DNA of 64,000 nt from Coprinellus micaceus. Its lineage: Eukaryota; Basidiomycota; Agaricomycetes; Agaricales; Psathyrellaceae. A program made the position numbers and the translations under genes. Under the pieces are notes generated by a model. It did no database searches and was not told where the DNA came from. It worked only from the letters and a program-made list of their open reading frames with translations. Within the stretch, counting starts at the first letter, position 1. Each line of letters begins with the position of its first letter. The stretch lies in NCBI GenBank assembly GCA_951394405.1, contig OX596338.1:3162001-3226000 (forward strand), in the 5' to 3' direction. Shown in pieces: positions 1 through 13,382 of the stretch.

Positions 1-974
1 GTGGTGATGAAGGGGTAGTTGAGGAAGGCGAAGGCCTTGTCGAGAGGGGAGAGGTCCCTGGTGGGTTCGACAGTGATGCCTTGGGTGTTCCATTCAGCGG
101 GCATGAAGTACCTATGGATGTCGGTGAGAAGGCAGGCCGAGGCGACAGAGAGAGAGCCGCCTACATCATAATGGAGGTAAAGTCGACCTCAGAGAAGTTG
201 GAGACTTCTTGCTGGCTGTAGACGTCGAGGACATTGGAGCGGGTCTTGGCCTCATCCCAAGGGGGATTCTGGGTAACCTTCAACTGCTGGATGATAACTA
301 TTCATCATGGAGTCAACTTCAATCGGAAATCGTAAAAAGCGCGCCAAAGTCTTACCAGCCTCGTTTAGAGTGAGCTTCTCACCCCTCCTAGGGCTTTGGT
401 GTTCATGCAAATACCCAATAGCATGGCCGAACTCGTGGAGAATGACACCTTGCTCATCATCAGTGATACCAGGCCTACTGAGTACCCAGCCCAAATTCAA
501 GGTGGGCAGTGTCCTATGCCTCGACAAAGCGCCCTTGCCGATAACGGACCAGGACCCGACCTGGGGATTAAACGCGACGCGGATGTTGGCGTCCGTGCCG
601 TTCGCGATGAACTGAAACTTGAGGTTCGCGACGATCTCCCATTTCTTGACAACCTCCTTGACTTTGGCCTGTTGGGTGGGAGTTCCAGGGAAGGGGTTGA
701 CGAAGCCAACAGTGAGGGTCTAATAGCATTTATTCACAGAGCGAGCTGATTAGTATCGGGGGTGGCGACCGCTGAGAGACAAAATGTTGCATACCCTTCC
801 GTTCTCCCACATGAGCGCAGCCCTTGTGAGGATGGCCTTCATACCATCGATGCGAGGGTGGCCAGTGGGCTGGGCAACGCTGAGGTCGGCGGTGCAGCAA
901 CGGCTGTAGAACTCGGGGAAGTCACCTCCCTCAGAGTTCACAGGTGCGGCAGCGGCAGCAAGTTCAGCGGACAT
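1..974 (-). CDS. Astacin-like zinc metalloprotease, copy 1 (3' end cut by window)
   Basis: Exons 974-795, 719-356, 297-165 and 111-1, continuing beyond the window. The gene matches the copy at 3367-4577 exon for exon, with the same phases and 58-75 bp introns. Exon 2 encodes the zinc site HEFGHAIGYLHEHQSP, fitting the HExxHxxGxxH signature of M12-type metzincins, in which three His bind zinc and Glu is the catalytic base. Exon 3 reaches the methionine turn (SIMMY). The start is the ATG at 974, and no hydrophobic signal peptide is visible. Members of this family hydrolyse peptide bonds; the substrate here is unknown. A 2-bp indel relative to copy 2 (about 772) lies inside intron 1, so it does not break the frame. 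I see no inactivating change in the part present. Confidence 0.85.
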
Positions 975-1840
975 GATAGCGAGTTGAGAAGATAAGAAGA
1001 GTGAGATGAGGTTTGGTTGGGTTGAGGCTGAGCAGGCTCTTGGAGTTGGGGTATGTCCTGCTGAACCGCCTGGTATTTATGCGCCGGAGGGTGCCTGCCC
1101 CAGTGGAGAGGCAATGGTTCTGTCTGATTCCAGGCCACCGGTGCTTTCGGTCTCCTGTGACCTTATCGAAGCAATAGAGGGTCATGAGTGACCAAGCCAA
1201 GGGTGCAGCGCAGGGGATACCAGGGTTCTACACACTTGCAGTCGTTGGCGGTGTGTGGTGCACCTCGCTTTCAATCGTGCGCGGTCATGTAGAATGAGCG
1301 CCCTTTAATTGAAAAGACGCCATACTTCTATTATCCCCCCCACCCCCATTGCGGACGGATAGCATTTCATTGGAATCTAGAGACTAGAGTTGAGAGCCCG
1401 GGAGTCCCAGTGGCGTGAATTGCTTTGACTGGATGCTCGGAGGGGAGACAGTTGAGGCACCAACCCCGGGGGATACGGGTTTCCGACTCTGGCGCTGTGG
1501 AGTCAAGGGGCATTCCCAGGAACGAGCGAGCATGTGGCTGCTCACGAGGTACTTGGAGGTTCAACTCGATGGCTAGCGGGAGAAATGTGAAGTTGAGAGG
1601 GGGAATGATTTGGCAGCCACAGAGAGAAGGGCCGAACTAGAGAAGAACCTCAAGGAATGTACGTCGATTTGTATACCAAAGCGAGATAAAGGATCATGCC
1701 CAGAAGAGTCGGGCCCAGGATTTCGGTAGACGGGAGTGGATGGTGGTCTATGGTGGTGGTTCGAAGACAAGCGCCTAACGGGACGGAAGCAGCGGACTTC
1801 CAACTAATTCGAACTCATTACATAATAAACGCGAAAATCC
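975..1840. repeat. Duplicated upstream flank of metalloprotease copy 1
   Basis: This stretch aligns by eye with 4578-5398 upstream of copy 2, with scattered substitutions and small indels. Shared blocks include the sequence around 1240-1290 (= 4850-4890) and around 1725-1836 (= 5300-5398). Together with the genes it forms one duplication unit of about 1.8 kb. A minus-strand frame at 1367-1564 is also open in the other copy (within 4942-5280), but I cannot tell whether that is coding or just shared ancestry. No other gene is supported here. Confidence 0.75.
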
Positions 1841-2026
1841 TTCGGAGTAAGCTTTGGAGGCCATTGACGGTATCCCATTGTTCGCGAAGAACGGCCAGTC
1901 CAAGGGCAATGTGGCCGTCTAGTTCCGTTCGAGGTGATTCAATAGTGAAGAACATACCCAGCAAAAATATCTTCAGACCCTGCCGGACCGTCGCTTCTCA
2001 GTATTCAATCTGCAAAGCCACTGGCA

Positions 2027-2901
2027 ATGAACGTTATGAACGTTGAACGCAGGTTGTCAATTGTAGGGGCTGATGTTGATGCTGCAAAGCACCCCGGTAC
2101 GTCGATCCAATTTCGTGTAGCCTTCTATTGCCAAAATGGCATCAACGAGCAGAAGGTCGGCTGGTACTTGAGGTTGCAACCACCAGCAATAAATGGGATG
2201 TTATCCAGTGCTTGGCTAACGCTGCGAACACCGACCTGAATGTTACCTTCCAAGGTGCGAGGCATTATTGGAATATGGCGTCAGTATAGGAGAGTTAACG
2301 GATGCTCGAGTAGGCGACCCGGGATTAGTGCTTCAAAGTGTCCGTTGGTTGCAGTGGACAAGGTTGTATAAACAGGACAAGGTTTTGGATTCAAGAGTAA
2401 TGGCGATGTTTCTTCTCGACAAGGGTGCCAACCCCCCCAATCTGCAGGGTAAGCCCGAGTGCATCCCATACTTGCACAGATCGTGTCTACTAACCCCGTC
2501 GTCAGGTGGAAAATATGGATCGGCACTTCAAGCAGCCTGCGCCCGAGGTTCGCTCGAGATTGGGAACACCCTCCTTGAGAACAGGGCTGACCCTAATCTG
2601 CAGGGCGAGCCCTCCCATAATTGTGCGAATCACGTCTAATGTCTTGCCTCAGGTGGCAAATATGTTCAAGCAGCCTGCGCCAAGGGTTCGCTCAACATGG
2701 TCAATGTCCTCCTTGAGAGCAAGGCTGACCCCAATCTGCAAGGTAAGTTCTGGCCCAACATCCACTTTCAGTCACAGGGTCTCAGTCTCGCTCGTTTTCA
2801 AGGCGGTCGCTTCGGAACGGCCCTTCGTGCGGCCTGTGGCAAGCAGCACGAACGTGTAGTGCACTGTCTTCTTGAACATGGCGCAGATCCCAATCTCCGA
2901 G
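2027..2901 (+). pseudogene. Ankyrin-repeat gene remnant, one repeat per exon
   Basis: At least four ankyrin units are readable, each ending in a variant of GADPNLQG. Exon ends and starts fall at the same place in every unit: ...-2448, 2506-2604, 2653-2742 and 2803-2901. Two units are exactly 99 nt (33 residues, the canonical ankyrin length). The third is 90 nt because of an in-frame 9-nt loss. The donor after 2604 reads GC instead of GT. More degraded ankyrin-like sequence (for example the GADVDA motif near 2070 and a unit ending near 2250) lies upstream in inconsistent frames. Ankyrin tails of this type occur in fungal NACHT/STAND proteins, but no NTPase domain is present here, so I call it a fragment or pseudogene. 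It lies between the two metalloprotease copies. Confidence 0.6.
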
Positions 2902-3366
2902 GTGACAGGCGGCCAACTCGCTCTGATACATTCAAGCACGCTAACTTGGTCCACCACTCTAATGGATATTGAATGTCGATCGGTCGCTAAGCGCCCAATT
3001 GTACATCAAGACGCAGCCACGCCTGGTCGGACCGATTGCGTTGTTCCCTCCAATGACACCACTGTGGTCTTTCTCGCAAGTGAGTCCCATCGGCGTAAAG
3101 CATCGATCCATCGCCTCTAGTCACAAAAGGTATGCTCCGCACTGTCCACCTGGCGAGGTCATTTACTGACTCGTCATTTGCTTATCCCTAGAAGAAGCAG
3201 AGGCCACTGTGGACCACATGTTGCCTGAAGATACAATTCCCAAAACTTGAAAACTATTATACACCGTTTCATCTTCCAAGAGACTACTGTACACTGATTT
3301 ACTCCCAACACCCAGAAAAAAAAATAGTCATAATTGATTCTGATTCTCTCCGCCACTCAAGAAGGC
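2902..3366. other. Interval after the ankyrin remnant, no gene seen
   Basis: Short open frames only. None has plausible splice partners or recognisable sequence. The last part is the 3' flank of metalloprotease copy 2. Confidence 0.5.
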
Positions 3367-4577
3367 CTAAGCAGCAGCAGCAACGAGGGCAGCAGCAGGG
3401 ACAGCCGCGGCAACGCTCTCGCGCTCAGCAACCGCAGCGGCCTGCTCGGTCAGCGCCTTATAGTTCACAGCCCACCTGGTGAACTCAGCGCGAACGCCCT
3501 GCCAGTCGCCCTCGCCGTACTCAGCCGTGATGTTCTGCCTGTACGTCCCGGTGATGCCGACGGTGTTGAGGGCGTTGACCAGGTTGACGTTGGGGTCGGA
3601 GGAGGGCGTGGTGATGAAGGGGTAGTTGAGGAAGGCGAAGGCCTTGTCGAGGGGAGAGAGGTCGCTGGTGGGTTCAATGGTGATGCCTTGGGTGTTCCAT
3701 TCAGCGGGCATGAAGTACCTAGGGATGTCGGTGAGAAGGCAGGGCGAGGCGACAGAGGGAGCCGCCTACATCATGATGGAGGTAAAGTCGACCTCGGAGA
3801 AGTTGGAGACTTCTTGCTGGCTGTAGACGTCGAGGACATTGGAGCGGGTCTGGGCCTCAGTCCACGGGGGATTCTGGGTAACCTTCAACTGCTGGATGAT
3901 AACTATTCATCATGGAGTCAACTTCAATCGGAAATCGTAAAAAGCGCGCCAAAGTCTTACCAGCCTCGTTTAGAGTGAGCTTCTCACCCCTCCTAGGGCT
4001 TTGGTGTTCATGCAGATAGCCAATAGCATGGCCGAACTCGTGGAGAATGACACCTTGCTCATCATCAGTGATACCAGGCCTGCTGAGAACCCAGCCCAAG
4101 TTCAAGGTGGGCTCTGTCCTAGGCCTCGACAAAGCGCCCTTGCCGACATAGGACCAGGACCCGTCCCTGGGGTTAAACGCAACGCGGATGTTGGCGTCCC
4201 TGCCGTTCGGGATGAACTGGAACTTGAGGTTCGCGACGATCTCCCATTTCTTGACAACCTCCTTAACTTTGGCCTGTTGGGTGGGAGTTCCAGGGAAGGG
4301 GTTGACGAAGCCAACAGTGAGGGTCTGATAGCAATTGTTCACAGAGCGGGCTGATTAGTATCGGGGGTGGCGACCGCTGAGACAAAATGTTGCATACCCT
4401 TCCGTTCTCCCACATGAGCGCAGCCCTCGTAAGGATGGCTTTCATACCATCGATGCGAGGGTGGCCAGTGGGCTTGGCAACGCTGAGGTCGGCGGTGCAG
4501 CAACGGCTGTAGAACTCGGGGAAGTCACCTCCCTCGGAATTCACAGGTGCGACAGCGGCAGCAGGTTCAGCGGACAT
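3367..4577 (-). CDS. Astacin-like zinc metalloprotease, copy 2
   Basis: Exons 4577-4398, 4324-3961, 3902-3770 and 3718-3367 give 342 residues with all phases consistent. Introns are 73, 58 and 51 bp with GT-AG ends. The zinc site is H155-E156-x-x-H159-x-x-G162-x-x-H165 within HEFGHAIGYLHEHQSP, and the methionine turn SIMMY spans the exon 3/4 junction. This combination marks an M12-type metzincin. The N-terminus is Ala/Pro rich with no signal peptide or propeptide Cys switch that I can see, so it may act inside the cell or be exported by another route. The C-terminal tail is Ala rich. It is the paralogue of the gene at 1-974, and the shared flanks show that a unit of about 1.8 kb was duplicated rather than the coding region alone. 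Substrate unknown. Confidence 0.88.
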
Positions 4578-5589
4578 GATAGCGAGTTGAGAAGGTAAGA
4601 AGAGTGAGGTGAGGTCCGTTTGGGTTGAGGTTGAGCAGGCTCTTGGAGTTGGGGTGTACCCTGCTGAACAGTTTGGTATTTATGTGCCGGGGGGTGCCTG
4701 CCCCAGTAGAGAGGTAATGATTCTGTCTGATTCCAGGCCGCCGGTGCTTTCGGTCTCCTGTGACCTTATCGAAGCAATAGAGGGTCATGAGGGACCAAGC
4801 TAAAGGTGCAGCGCAGGGGAGACTAGGGTTCTGTACACTTGCAGTCGTTGGCGGTGTGGTGCACCTCGCTTTCAATTGTGCGCGGTCATGCAGAATGAGC
4901 GCCCATTAGTTGAAAAGACGCCATGCTTCCATTATTCCTCCCTATTGCGGATGGGTAGCATTCCATTGGAATCCAGAAAACAAAGTCGAGAGCCCGAGAG
5001 CGACAGTGGCGTGAATCGCCTTGACTGGATGCTCGGAGGGGAGACAGTTGAGGCACCAACTTCGGGAGATACGGGTTTCCGGCTCTGGCGCTGTGGAGAA
5101 AAGGGGTACTCCTAGGAACGGGCGAGCAGGTGGCTGCTCACGAGGTACTCGGGGATTCAACTCGATGGATAGCGGGAGAATTGTGAAGTTGAGAGGGGGA
5201 ATGATTCGGCGGCCACAGAGAGTCAGAAGCTCAAGGAATGCATGCTGGCTTGTTCGCCAAAGCGAGGTAACCAATCTCACCCTGGATTTTGAAAGCTTGT
5301 GGTAGACGGGAGTGGATGGTGGTGGTTCGAGGACAAGCGCCCAACGGCACGGAAGCGGTGGACTTCCAATTCATTACATAATAAACGCGAAAATCATGGA
5401 CTGTTGACTGCCCGAGCCTTAGACCGGTTACCGGAGAATCGAGGATCCTCCACCTTCATCCTCATTCTCCGCTGGTCACCAGTCTACCCGAGCCTGAGAA
5501 GGGCGACCTCTATCGAGGTTACACTACTATTACATTTAAGGGTTGGAGAGTCTCAGAATAGGTTGAGACGGGTGCCTGAGGCTACACAT
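4578..5589. repeat. Duplicated upstream flank of metalloprotease copy 2
   Basis: The interval 4578 to about 5398 is the second copy of 975-1836. Similarity ends shortly after the shared run ending in cgcgaaaatc. The rest, 5399-5589, is unique and forms the 3' flank of the next gene. No further gene is supported. Confidence 0.7.
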
Positions 5590-6184
5590 TTACTTGGTCC
5601 CGTGAATCCCTTCACGTCCGTGCTGCTTCGCGGTTTCGTCCCCTGCAACCTTGCCGTACGCGAGCTTCGCGACACCAGCCACGAAACCAGTTGCAGTCCT
5701 GCCAGAACCCTTCTCGGTGGTGGTAGGGCCACCAGGACCAGACATAGTGTGAGTATTGGGGGCATTGGCCCAGCCATCGTCTACCAAATTTAAATTCGCG
5801 TTGAGCATATTCAAGGAGACGTTAGGTGAGGAGCTGGGTTACCTTTATTCGAGTTCTCACTCAGGGGGTCGATATGGGTCGACTCGATCATCCCCGAGTT
5901 GTACTCATTGAGCCCAGGGCGCTCGGTGTGGATTTTCTGGCCGACGAATTCAGGGCCAGAGCCTGCACCAAACTTCTTGGTACTGGGGTCCTGCTGAGCC
6001 CACGCGTTTGAGAACCAAGTTCCAATACGGCAGCCCAAGGGATACTTACGAAGTTAGGATTCACCCGACTAAGGCCCTCGGCGGTATCGTTCGTCACCGT
6101 CGGGCTACCAAAGCCAGAGTGGACTTGGAAGGCGGGGCCTCCGGAAGGGAGAGTTGTTCCGTTAAAGTTGTTGAAAGAAGACAT
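5590..6184 (-). CDS. Small hydrophilic protein of unknown function
   Basis: Exons 6184-6050, 5993-5843 and 5780-5590 give 158 residues with consistent phases. Introns start GTAAGT and GTAACC and end CAG and TAG. The protein is rich in Gly, Ser, Asn and Thr, has no membrane segment, and ends in a Gly/Lys/Glu-rich stretch (AYGKVAGDETAKQHGREGIH). That stretch is loosely like CsbD-type or other stress-associated hydrophilic proteins, but the resemblance is too weak for a call. The upstream interval to the next gene is about 130 bp and that gene also points left, so the two are tandem rather than divergent. Confidence 0.65.
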
Positions 6185-6311
6185 GGATTATGGAGTGAGT
6201 ACGGCGCGCCTTTATACAAGAGCTGAGTGGAGAGGTGACGTGCGCGAAAAGGAAGGTTGATTAGATATGTGGGGAAGTGGAGAGGAGAGGAGACGGTCCA
6301 AGCCTCGAACT

Positions 6312-7095
6312 CTAGTTCGCGATGATATCACTAAAGAACTTTTCTCGTGCTTCTTTGCCGAGGATATGCACGGCAAAGTTGCCACCGTCTACAAGGGCCC
6401 ACCCAGTACCTATTTGCCGCCGAGACTTGGGCGGTAATGTCACAGGTGGAGTCCGGGTCAAGAGCTATTGGGGGTTCTTCATGAGCTCATACCAGCGTCA
6501 AGGACGCAAATGGACGTACCGACTTCCGGACTTGCCGTACCACCGCTTCCACCGCCCCCCTTCCTTCCGTTCCCTCCTTGACCTGTAAAACGCGTAATTT
6601 GAATTTTGGAGCCCATGACAATATTGATGAGGAGCGAAAACTCACCTGCGCAAACACATACCAGCTCCAAATCCCCGACGTGAAGTCATATGAGGACTCT
6701 CCAGCAATAGTACCTCCGCGTCTCCGCTTTCCTTGGGCTCGCCGTTCGGGGAGAGCGGGGCCAGGAGGGGGTGGTACGGCCCGGCATACCACCAAAGTCG
6801 AGAGGTCGAGGTGGGGAGATTGTAGTAGCTCGGACTGGAGGTCCTTGAGGACCTGAGGTGCTTCTTGAGGTACGGGTGGTGCCAGCGCCGCCTTGCTCAA
6901 GGGGGAGTGTGCCGCTGGTCTCTCAACAGGCTTCGGTTCCACGAACCACGGCGTCGGCGCAGCGCTACTCGTCGACGAAAGTGCCCTCGAAATGATCTGT
7001 CGCCGACATTGCTGTTCAAGCTGAGATCCCGACACCACCGTCGCGGTGAGGCTGCGACTGCACTGTTGCTGGAGCCGTTGCGCACGTCGAAGCAT
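6312..7095 (-). CDS. Mitochondrial RsfS/Iojap-like ribosome silencing factor
   Basis: Exons 7095-6646, 6582-6520 and 6464-6312 give 221 residues. The first 45 or so residues are rich in Arg, Gln and Ser with almost no acidic residues, as expected for a mitochondrial presequence. The core includes SPHLDLSTLVVCRAVPPP, and the C-terminal exon carries GWALVDGGNFAVHILGKEAR. This corresponds to the conserved end of the RsfS/Iojap (DUF143) fold, in which a Trp/Val-Asp and a His-x-Leu/Phe stretch pack on the large ribosomal subunit. RsfS-family proteins bind uL14 and keep the ribosomal subunits apart; mitochondrial forms support large-subunit assembly. The Arg/Gly insertion near residues 120-130 seems typical of basidiomycete forms. 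The start codon lies only 140 bp from the start of SHR3 on the other strand, suggesting a shared promoter. Confidence 0.75.
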
Positions 7096-7234
7096 TGGTC
7101 AATGAGGAAGGAGGAGAGAGAAAGAGTGGTCGCGTGAACTTTGAAATTTACGAATCGGGTCGACGCGATCAGACAGGGTTGACGGCGAGTGACGGCCACG
7201 ACGTTCTCCCTCCAACCCCCACATCCTCGCTTCC

Positions 7235-8091
7235 ATGGGTGTACGAGCCGGCGTATTCGTCTCCGTCACCAGCTTTCTGCTTGGTTCGTCGTTTCCACGT
7301 CTCTCCGAGGTCCCAGGGGGCTTACACTCGCAATGAGCACAGGTGCACTGTTCACACACTGGATTGCGGACTCTCTGACGCTATGGAAGTCCCCCGTCAC
7401 TGACGAACACCTTTGGACCGCTGCGTCCTACTACTCCATCATCGCGAAGGGCCCGGTGGAGGGTCTGTACTTCCTGGCTGCTATCGTGGTGCTGGGGGCG
7501 ACCACCATCCTCTGGAGTCTCAACGACCTGAGAGCGGGAAACATCATGTTTGACGGCGGAAGCATCTGTCAGTGCTCCTCGGTTCCATATTCCATTCCGG
7601 GTGTCCTAACTCAACCCTCTTCTTCCAGTCCTCTTTGGCACGACTGTCTTCATGTACCTAAACTCCGTGCTTCCGAGTGAGTTCAATATTGCCTTACACA
7701 CTGCGGAACCTGTTTCACTGACCTATCCCATCACTCACTTTACTTTCCTGCCGTGCCGCGTACACCTCCACCCATAGTCATCCTCTCCAAATTCACCTCC
7801 CTCCCCACCCTCCAAAACATCCCCTTCCCCAAGGATCTCCGACACACCACCCTCGACCTCGCCTCGAACCACCTCATCTGCAGCGTCGCCCTCACCGGCG
7901 TCCTCATCCTACAAGCCGGGCGTCTATGGGCCGAAAACTCCGACGACGAAGACGAGGAGGACTTTGTCATGGTCGACTCCGCTGAGGGCGAGCCTAATAC
8001 GACGACAGCAAAATCGTCTGTAGCCCCATCCCGCGCGAAGACCCCCGAGCACGATGTTGTGAAACCTCTCAGAGTGGAGACGACGGCTTGA
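7235..8091 (+). CDS. SHR3: SHR3-family ER chaperone for amino-acid permeases
   Basis: Exons 7235-7283, 7343-7567, 7629-7676 and 7778-8091 give 211 residues. A short first exon encodes the first hydrophobic segment (SVTSFLLG), which continues across the intron into LFTHW. Further hydrophobic segments lie near residues 50-75 (FLAAIVVLGATTILW), 90-105 and 135-155. PVTDEHLW and FDGGSI match the Shr3 family layout: four membrane segments followed by an acidic, hydrophilic cytos tail (here NSDDEDEEDF). Shr3 sits in the ER membrane and helps amino-acid permeases fold and leave in COPII vesicles. The length is normal for the family. The ATG at 7235 was chosen because only it supplies the first membrane segment in phase. 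Confidence 0.8.
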
Positions 8092-8377
8092 GCTTGATGC
8101 TGAGACGATGATATCCTTACGACGATCTTTTCAGAAAGTATAATATACTGAATGCTTCATTCATGGTTCCTCCCGTAGTAGCATTGTTTTGGTTTAAGGA
8201 CAGTGTACCCGTACTACCTCGCTATAGCTCAACCTATTTGTTTTCGATGTACCCAACCTACTACCCCTGCAATCTCACGCATCCCACGTCTTGGCCGGCT
8301 TGTTACTATCCAAGGAGTAGTGCGATTAGATGATTAAAGTACTTCTATCTATGTCCGTAACGTCTAATGCCGGCCCT

Positions 8378-10552
<2,175 letters not shown>

Positions 10553-10680
10553 AAATTAAGCCAGTGTAGTAGGAGGTGGACGGAGGAGAGTGAGATGTGA
10601 TGTCTGACGGCTCAACTTTTTCAGCGCCCGTCATTCCCTCGGCCGGAGCTGTTTGGCGCTGTTGTCCAGTCCCTTGCACC
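10553..10680. promoter_or_regulatory. Divergent LETM1 / ALKBH1 promoter interval
   Basis: Only 128 bp separate the two start codons on opposite strands, so transcription control must be shared or overlapping. I see no clear TATA box. Placement is inferred from the gene models, not from a recognised motif. Confidence 0.5.
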
Positions 10681-12096
10681 ATGACGTCCACCGCGGACCT
10701 CCTCGATCCCGCCTCCGCAGCCTACAAGAAGGCGAGGAGGCAGTTTTACAAGGCTACCAAGAACAGGCCGGCTGTCGAGCAGGACTGGACACCGTTCAGG
10801 GCAGCGGAGAAGAGCTTCAAGGCGCGGTTCCCGCCTCCCGACCTCTCGGGGGTCCTGGATCTAGCCCAGTTGGACCCATCGCGGCGGGAGGAAATCGACC
10901 AGGGTGTGTGGAAGGGGTCGACGGAGCCGTTTCCTTACAGGCGTCTCGAGGGATGTGAGCGGCCCATCTATGTAGTACCAGCGGTTCCTGGTGCGCAAGC
11001 TTCAGTGTGTACCTTACTGTCAATCGATTCTATATCTTGGGCTTGTAGGACTTGTGATCATTCCGTCGTATCTCAGCGCAGAGGAACAACGGAAACTTGT
11101 GCAGTGGTCTCTTGAGAGGCAGGCGAGGGAGCCCAACCCTACCAACCTCGACATTCATTACCGTGTGCCAAGCGAAGGGTTGTGGAACGCGTACATTCGC
11201 CAAAAGACTACGGGGGAAGAGGCAACGATTGTGCCCAAAGCACTCGACTCGGATGTCGTGGAAGAGAAATCCTCTGGACCTAGACAGCTGGTCGACAACG
11301 CACCAGCATCTGTTGATAATTACGAGACTTTTGTCCAGACGCCCAAACCACCTCCAGCTCCTTCACCTACCGTTCCCCCATCGTCCCCTTCAAGCCTTCT
11401 CTACAAGCTGAGATGGGCTAATATTGGCTGGTACTACCACTGGGGGACGAAGCAGTATGACTTCTCACATGGAAAAGGTGACATAGACAGCGACCTCCGT
11501 CATATTTGCAAAAGTGCCGTGGAGGCAGTCAAGTGGGAGCAGGTTTACGATGGGACAGAGGACTTTGATTGGGGGGAGGACGGGGATGGTTGGAAAGGCT
11601 GGGGGGAGACATATGGTGCGTGCCCTTCTTCCCTTACATCTAGGTATTCCTCGTTGACGCTCTCTGTCAATGCAGAACCTGATGCTGGGATTGTCAACTT
11701 CTATCAAACGAAGGACACCCTCATGGCCCACGTCGACCGCTCGGAAGTCTGCAAAACCTCACCTCTGGTCTCAATATCGTACGCCTCGTCCCACAGCACC
11801 ATTGGCACTGACTCAGACTTTCCAGGCTGGGAAACGCAGGTGTATTCCTAATAGGCGGGGACACCAGAGACACGGAGCCCGTGCCTATCTTGCTTCGCTC
11901 GGGGGACGTCGTGATCATGTCGGGACCTTGCAGGAGAGCGTACCATGGAGTCCCTCGGATTCTTGAAGGCACTTTGCCTGCACACCCCAAGGTGGGTGAC
12001 GAGACTTGGACGCCGTTCGCTGAATACCTCGAAACGACTCGGATAAACATCAACGCCCGGCAGGTCTTTCCAAAAGGCTTCGAGGCGCCTATATGA
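10681..12096 (+). CDS. ALKBH1: AlkB homologue 1, 2OG-Fe(II) dioxygenase
   Basis: Exons 10681-10990, 11049-11615, 11676-11778 and 11826-12096 give 416 residues. Iron ligands are H311 and D313 (AHVDRSE) and H367 (RRAYHGVPR). The 2-oxoglutarate-binding RxNxxxR motif is R399 to R405 (RININAR). Upstream, YLSAEEQRKLVQWSLERQ and LRWANIGWYYHW fit the ALKBH1 subgroup. ALKBH1 oxidatively demethylates nucleic-acid bases; reported substrates include tRNA m1A and DNA N6-methyladenine, with nuclear and mitochondrial pools. A Pro/Ser-rich insert of about 40 residues in exon 2 is likely a disordered loop. All catalytic residues are present, so the enzyme should be active. Confidence 0.9.
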
Positions 12097-12283
12097 GGCG
12101 TAAAATAGCCACAAAGCCTGTATCTAGCTAGAACGCCATGGACGGGCGCTTAATTCAAGTTATGGTGCCGAGATGCCGAAACTAGCTGTACAGTTTTTAC
12201 AAATCATTTCCCACGTACCAACGCTGTGCGGGAGATCTGTGTTCATCGTCGACCCCGTTAGGCAGCAAGCTCTCGACGAAATC

Positions 12284-12728
12284 ATGGAAAACGACGCTGT
12301 GAGTAACGAGCTCGTCGGACTACGTACCTTGTGCTGAACGGGCATCTCAAAATATAGGGTGTCCTTGTCGATCTCTACGTTCCCCGCAAGTGCGCGGCGA
12401 CCAGTATGTCGAATTTAAACCGAGATGGCAAAGCAAAGCACAAGTGCTTATTCGTATTATCCTAGACCGCCTCATCACCTCCAAGGACCACGCCTCCGTC
12501 CAGATCGTCGTGGCTGACGTCGACGCCAACGGCCGTGCCCTCCCCACCTCCACCACCTTTGCTCTCTGCGGCCAGGTCCGGTCCCAGGGCGAGAGCGACG
12601 ACTCGATCAACCGCTTGGCTACCAAGGCTGGATGTGCGTTCCCCTCCCCTTCCTTTACTCGAGTTCGGTTCGAGTCGTGCTAACGCAAAACCGCAGTGCT
12701 CCGAAACGTCTGGTCTTACCAAAAGTAA
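12284..12728 (+). CDS. RPS21: 40S ribosomal protein eS21
   Basis: Exons 12284-12298, 12358-12403, 12466-12633 and 12697-12728 give 86 residues, the usual eS21 length. The protein begins [18 protein letters not shown] and contains [17 protein letters not shown], both strongly conserved in eS21. eS21 is part of the small ribosomal subunit. The first coding exon is only 15 nt, and the gene is split into four short exons, a pattern often seen in fungal ribosomal protein genes. A longer open frame upstream (12174-12343) is mostly 5' leader. Confidence 0.93.
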
Positions 12729-13382
12729 ACTGCGCTCAGAGCTACTTACGATGATAGTAGAAGAGATGAAGTTCGCATGACCACCCCTACCTTGTATTGA
12801 TCGTTTCCGCATCACGTCCACTGGCATTTCTTGTTACACTTCTCGTTATCCGACCGACCGAATCGTGAAGCAAGGAGAGCGCGTTGCACATCAGTTTGGA
12901 GCATGGCTTTGATATGAAGCTGCGACCACTGCTATCCACGTACACCCCTCCCCACACCATCCCGCAGCGCCTTGTGCCTCTCATCCACCTCCCACCACCC
13001 ACACCCTCCCTCAGAGTCGTCTTTCCCTTGAGATCCCCCCGCAAAATCAGCTAAATTCCGACCACATGCCCCGAACTGTGCTTCCCAAATTTCAGTCTTT
13101 CTGGCTGCGCGCTAAATCCAAATGGGGCCATCGGCATGCACGTGAGTATGACGCCCGACAGACCGCAGCCTTTAACCGCAGCCCGGTTCTTGTCCAGTTC
13201 ACCTATATGAGGACCGGAGACTGATTTACCCCCCCATGCTTGAAGGTCTCCACCAATCTCCTTCTTCGCAAGACAGCTCGAACTTGTCGACAGTCTCCGT
13301 ACGTGTAGCGCCCGCCGGCACGGATACATATACCCCCCGCGAGCAACCCTTCATCTGATCACAGCTCTAGTAGTCAGGATCT
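12729..13382. other. Intergenic interval eS21 to GYP7
   Basis: About 650 bp with C-rich runs near 12940-13030. Open frames here are short, lack splice partners and resemble nothing known to me. It presumably holds the eS21 terminator region and the promoter of the next gene. Confidence 0.5.

Noticed and set aside
1367..1564. Small gene conserved in both duplicated flanks (also within 4942-5280)
   Set aside because: The frame is open in both copies, but the copies are recent enough for that to happen by descent. There is no recognisable sequence and the lengths differ.
12174..12343. Separate gene upstream of eS21 starting MPKLAVQFLQ
   Set aside because: The frame runs through the eS21 start and its first intron. 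The part beyond is best read as 5' leader.
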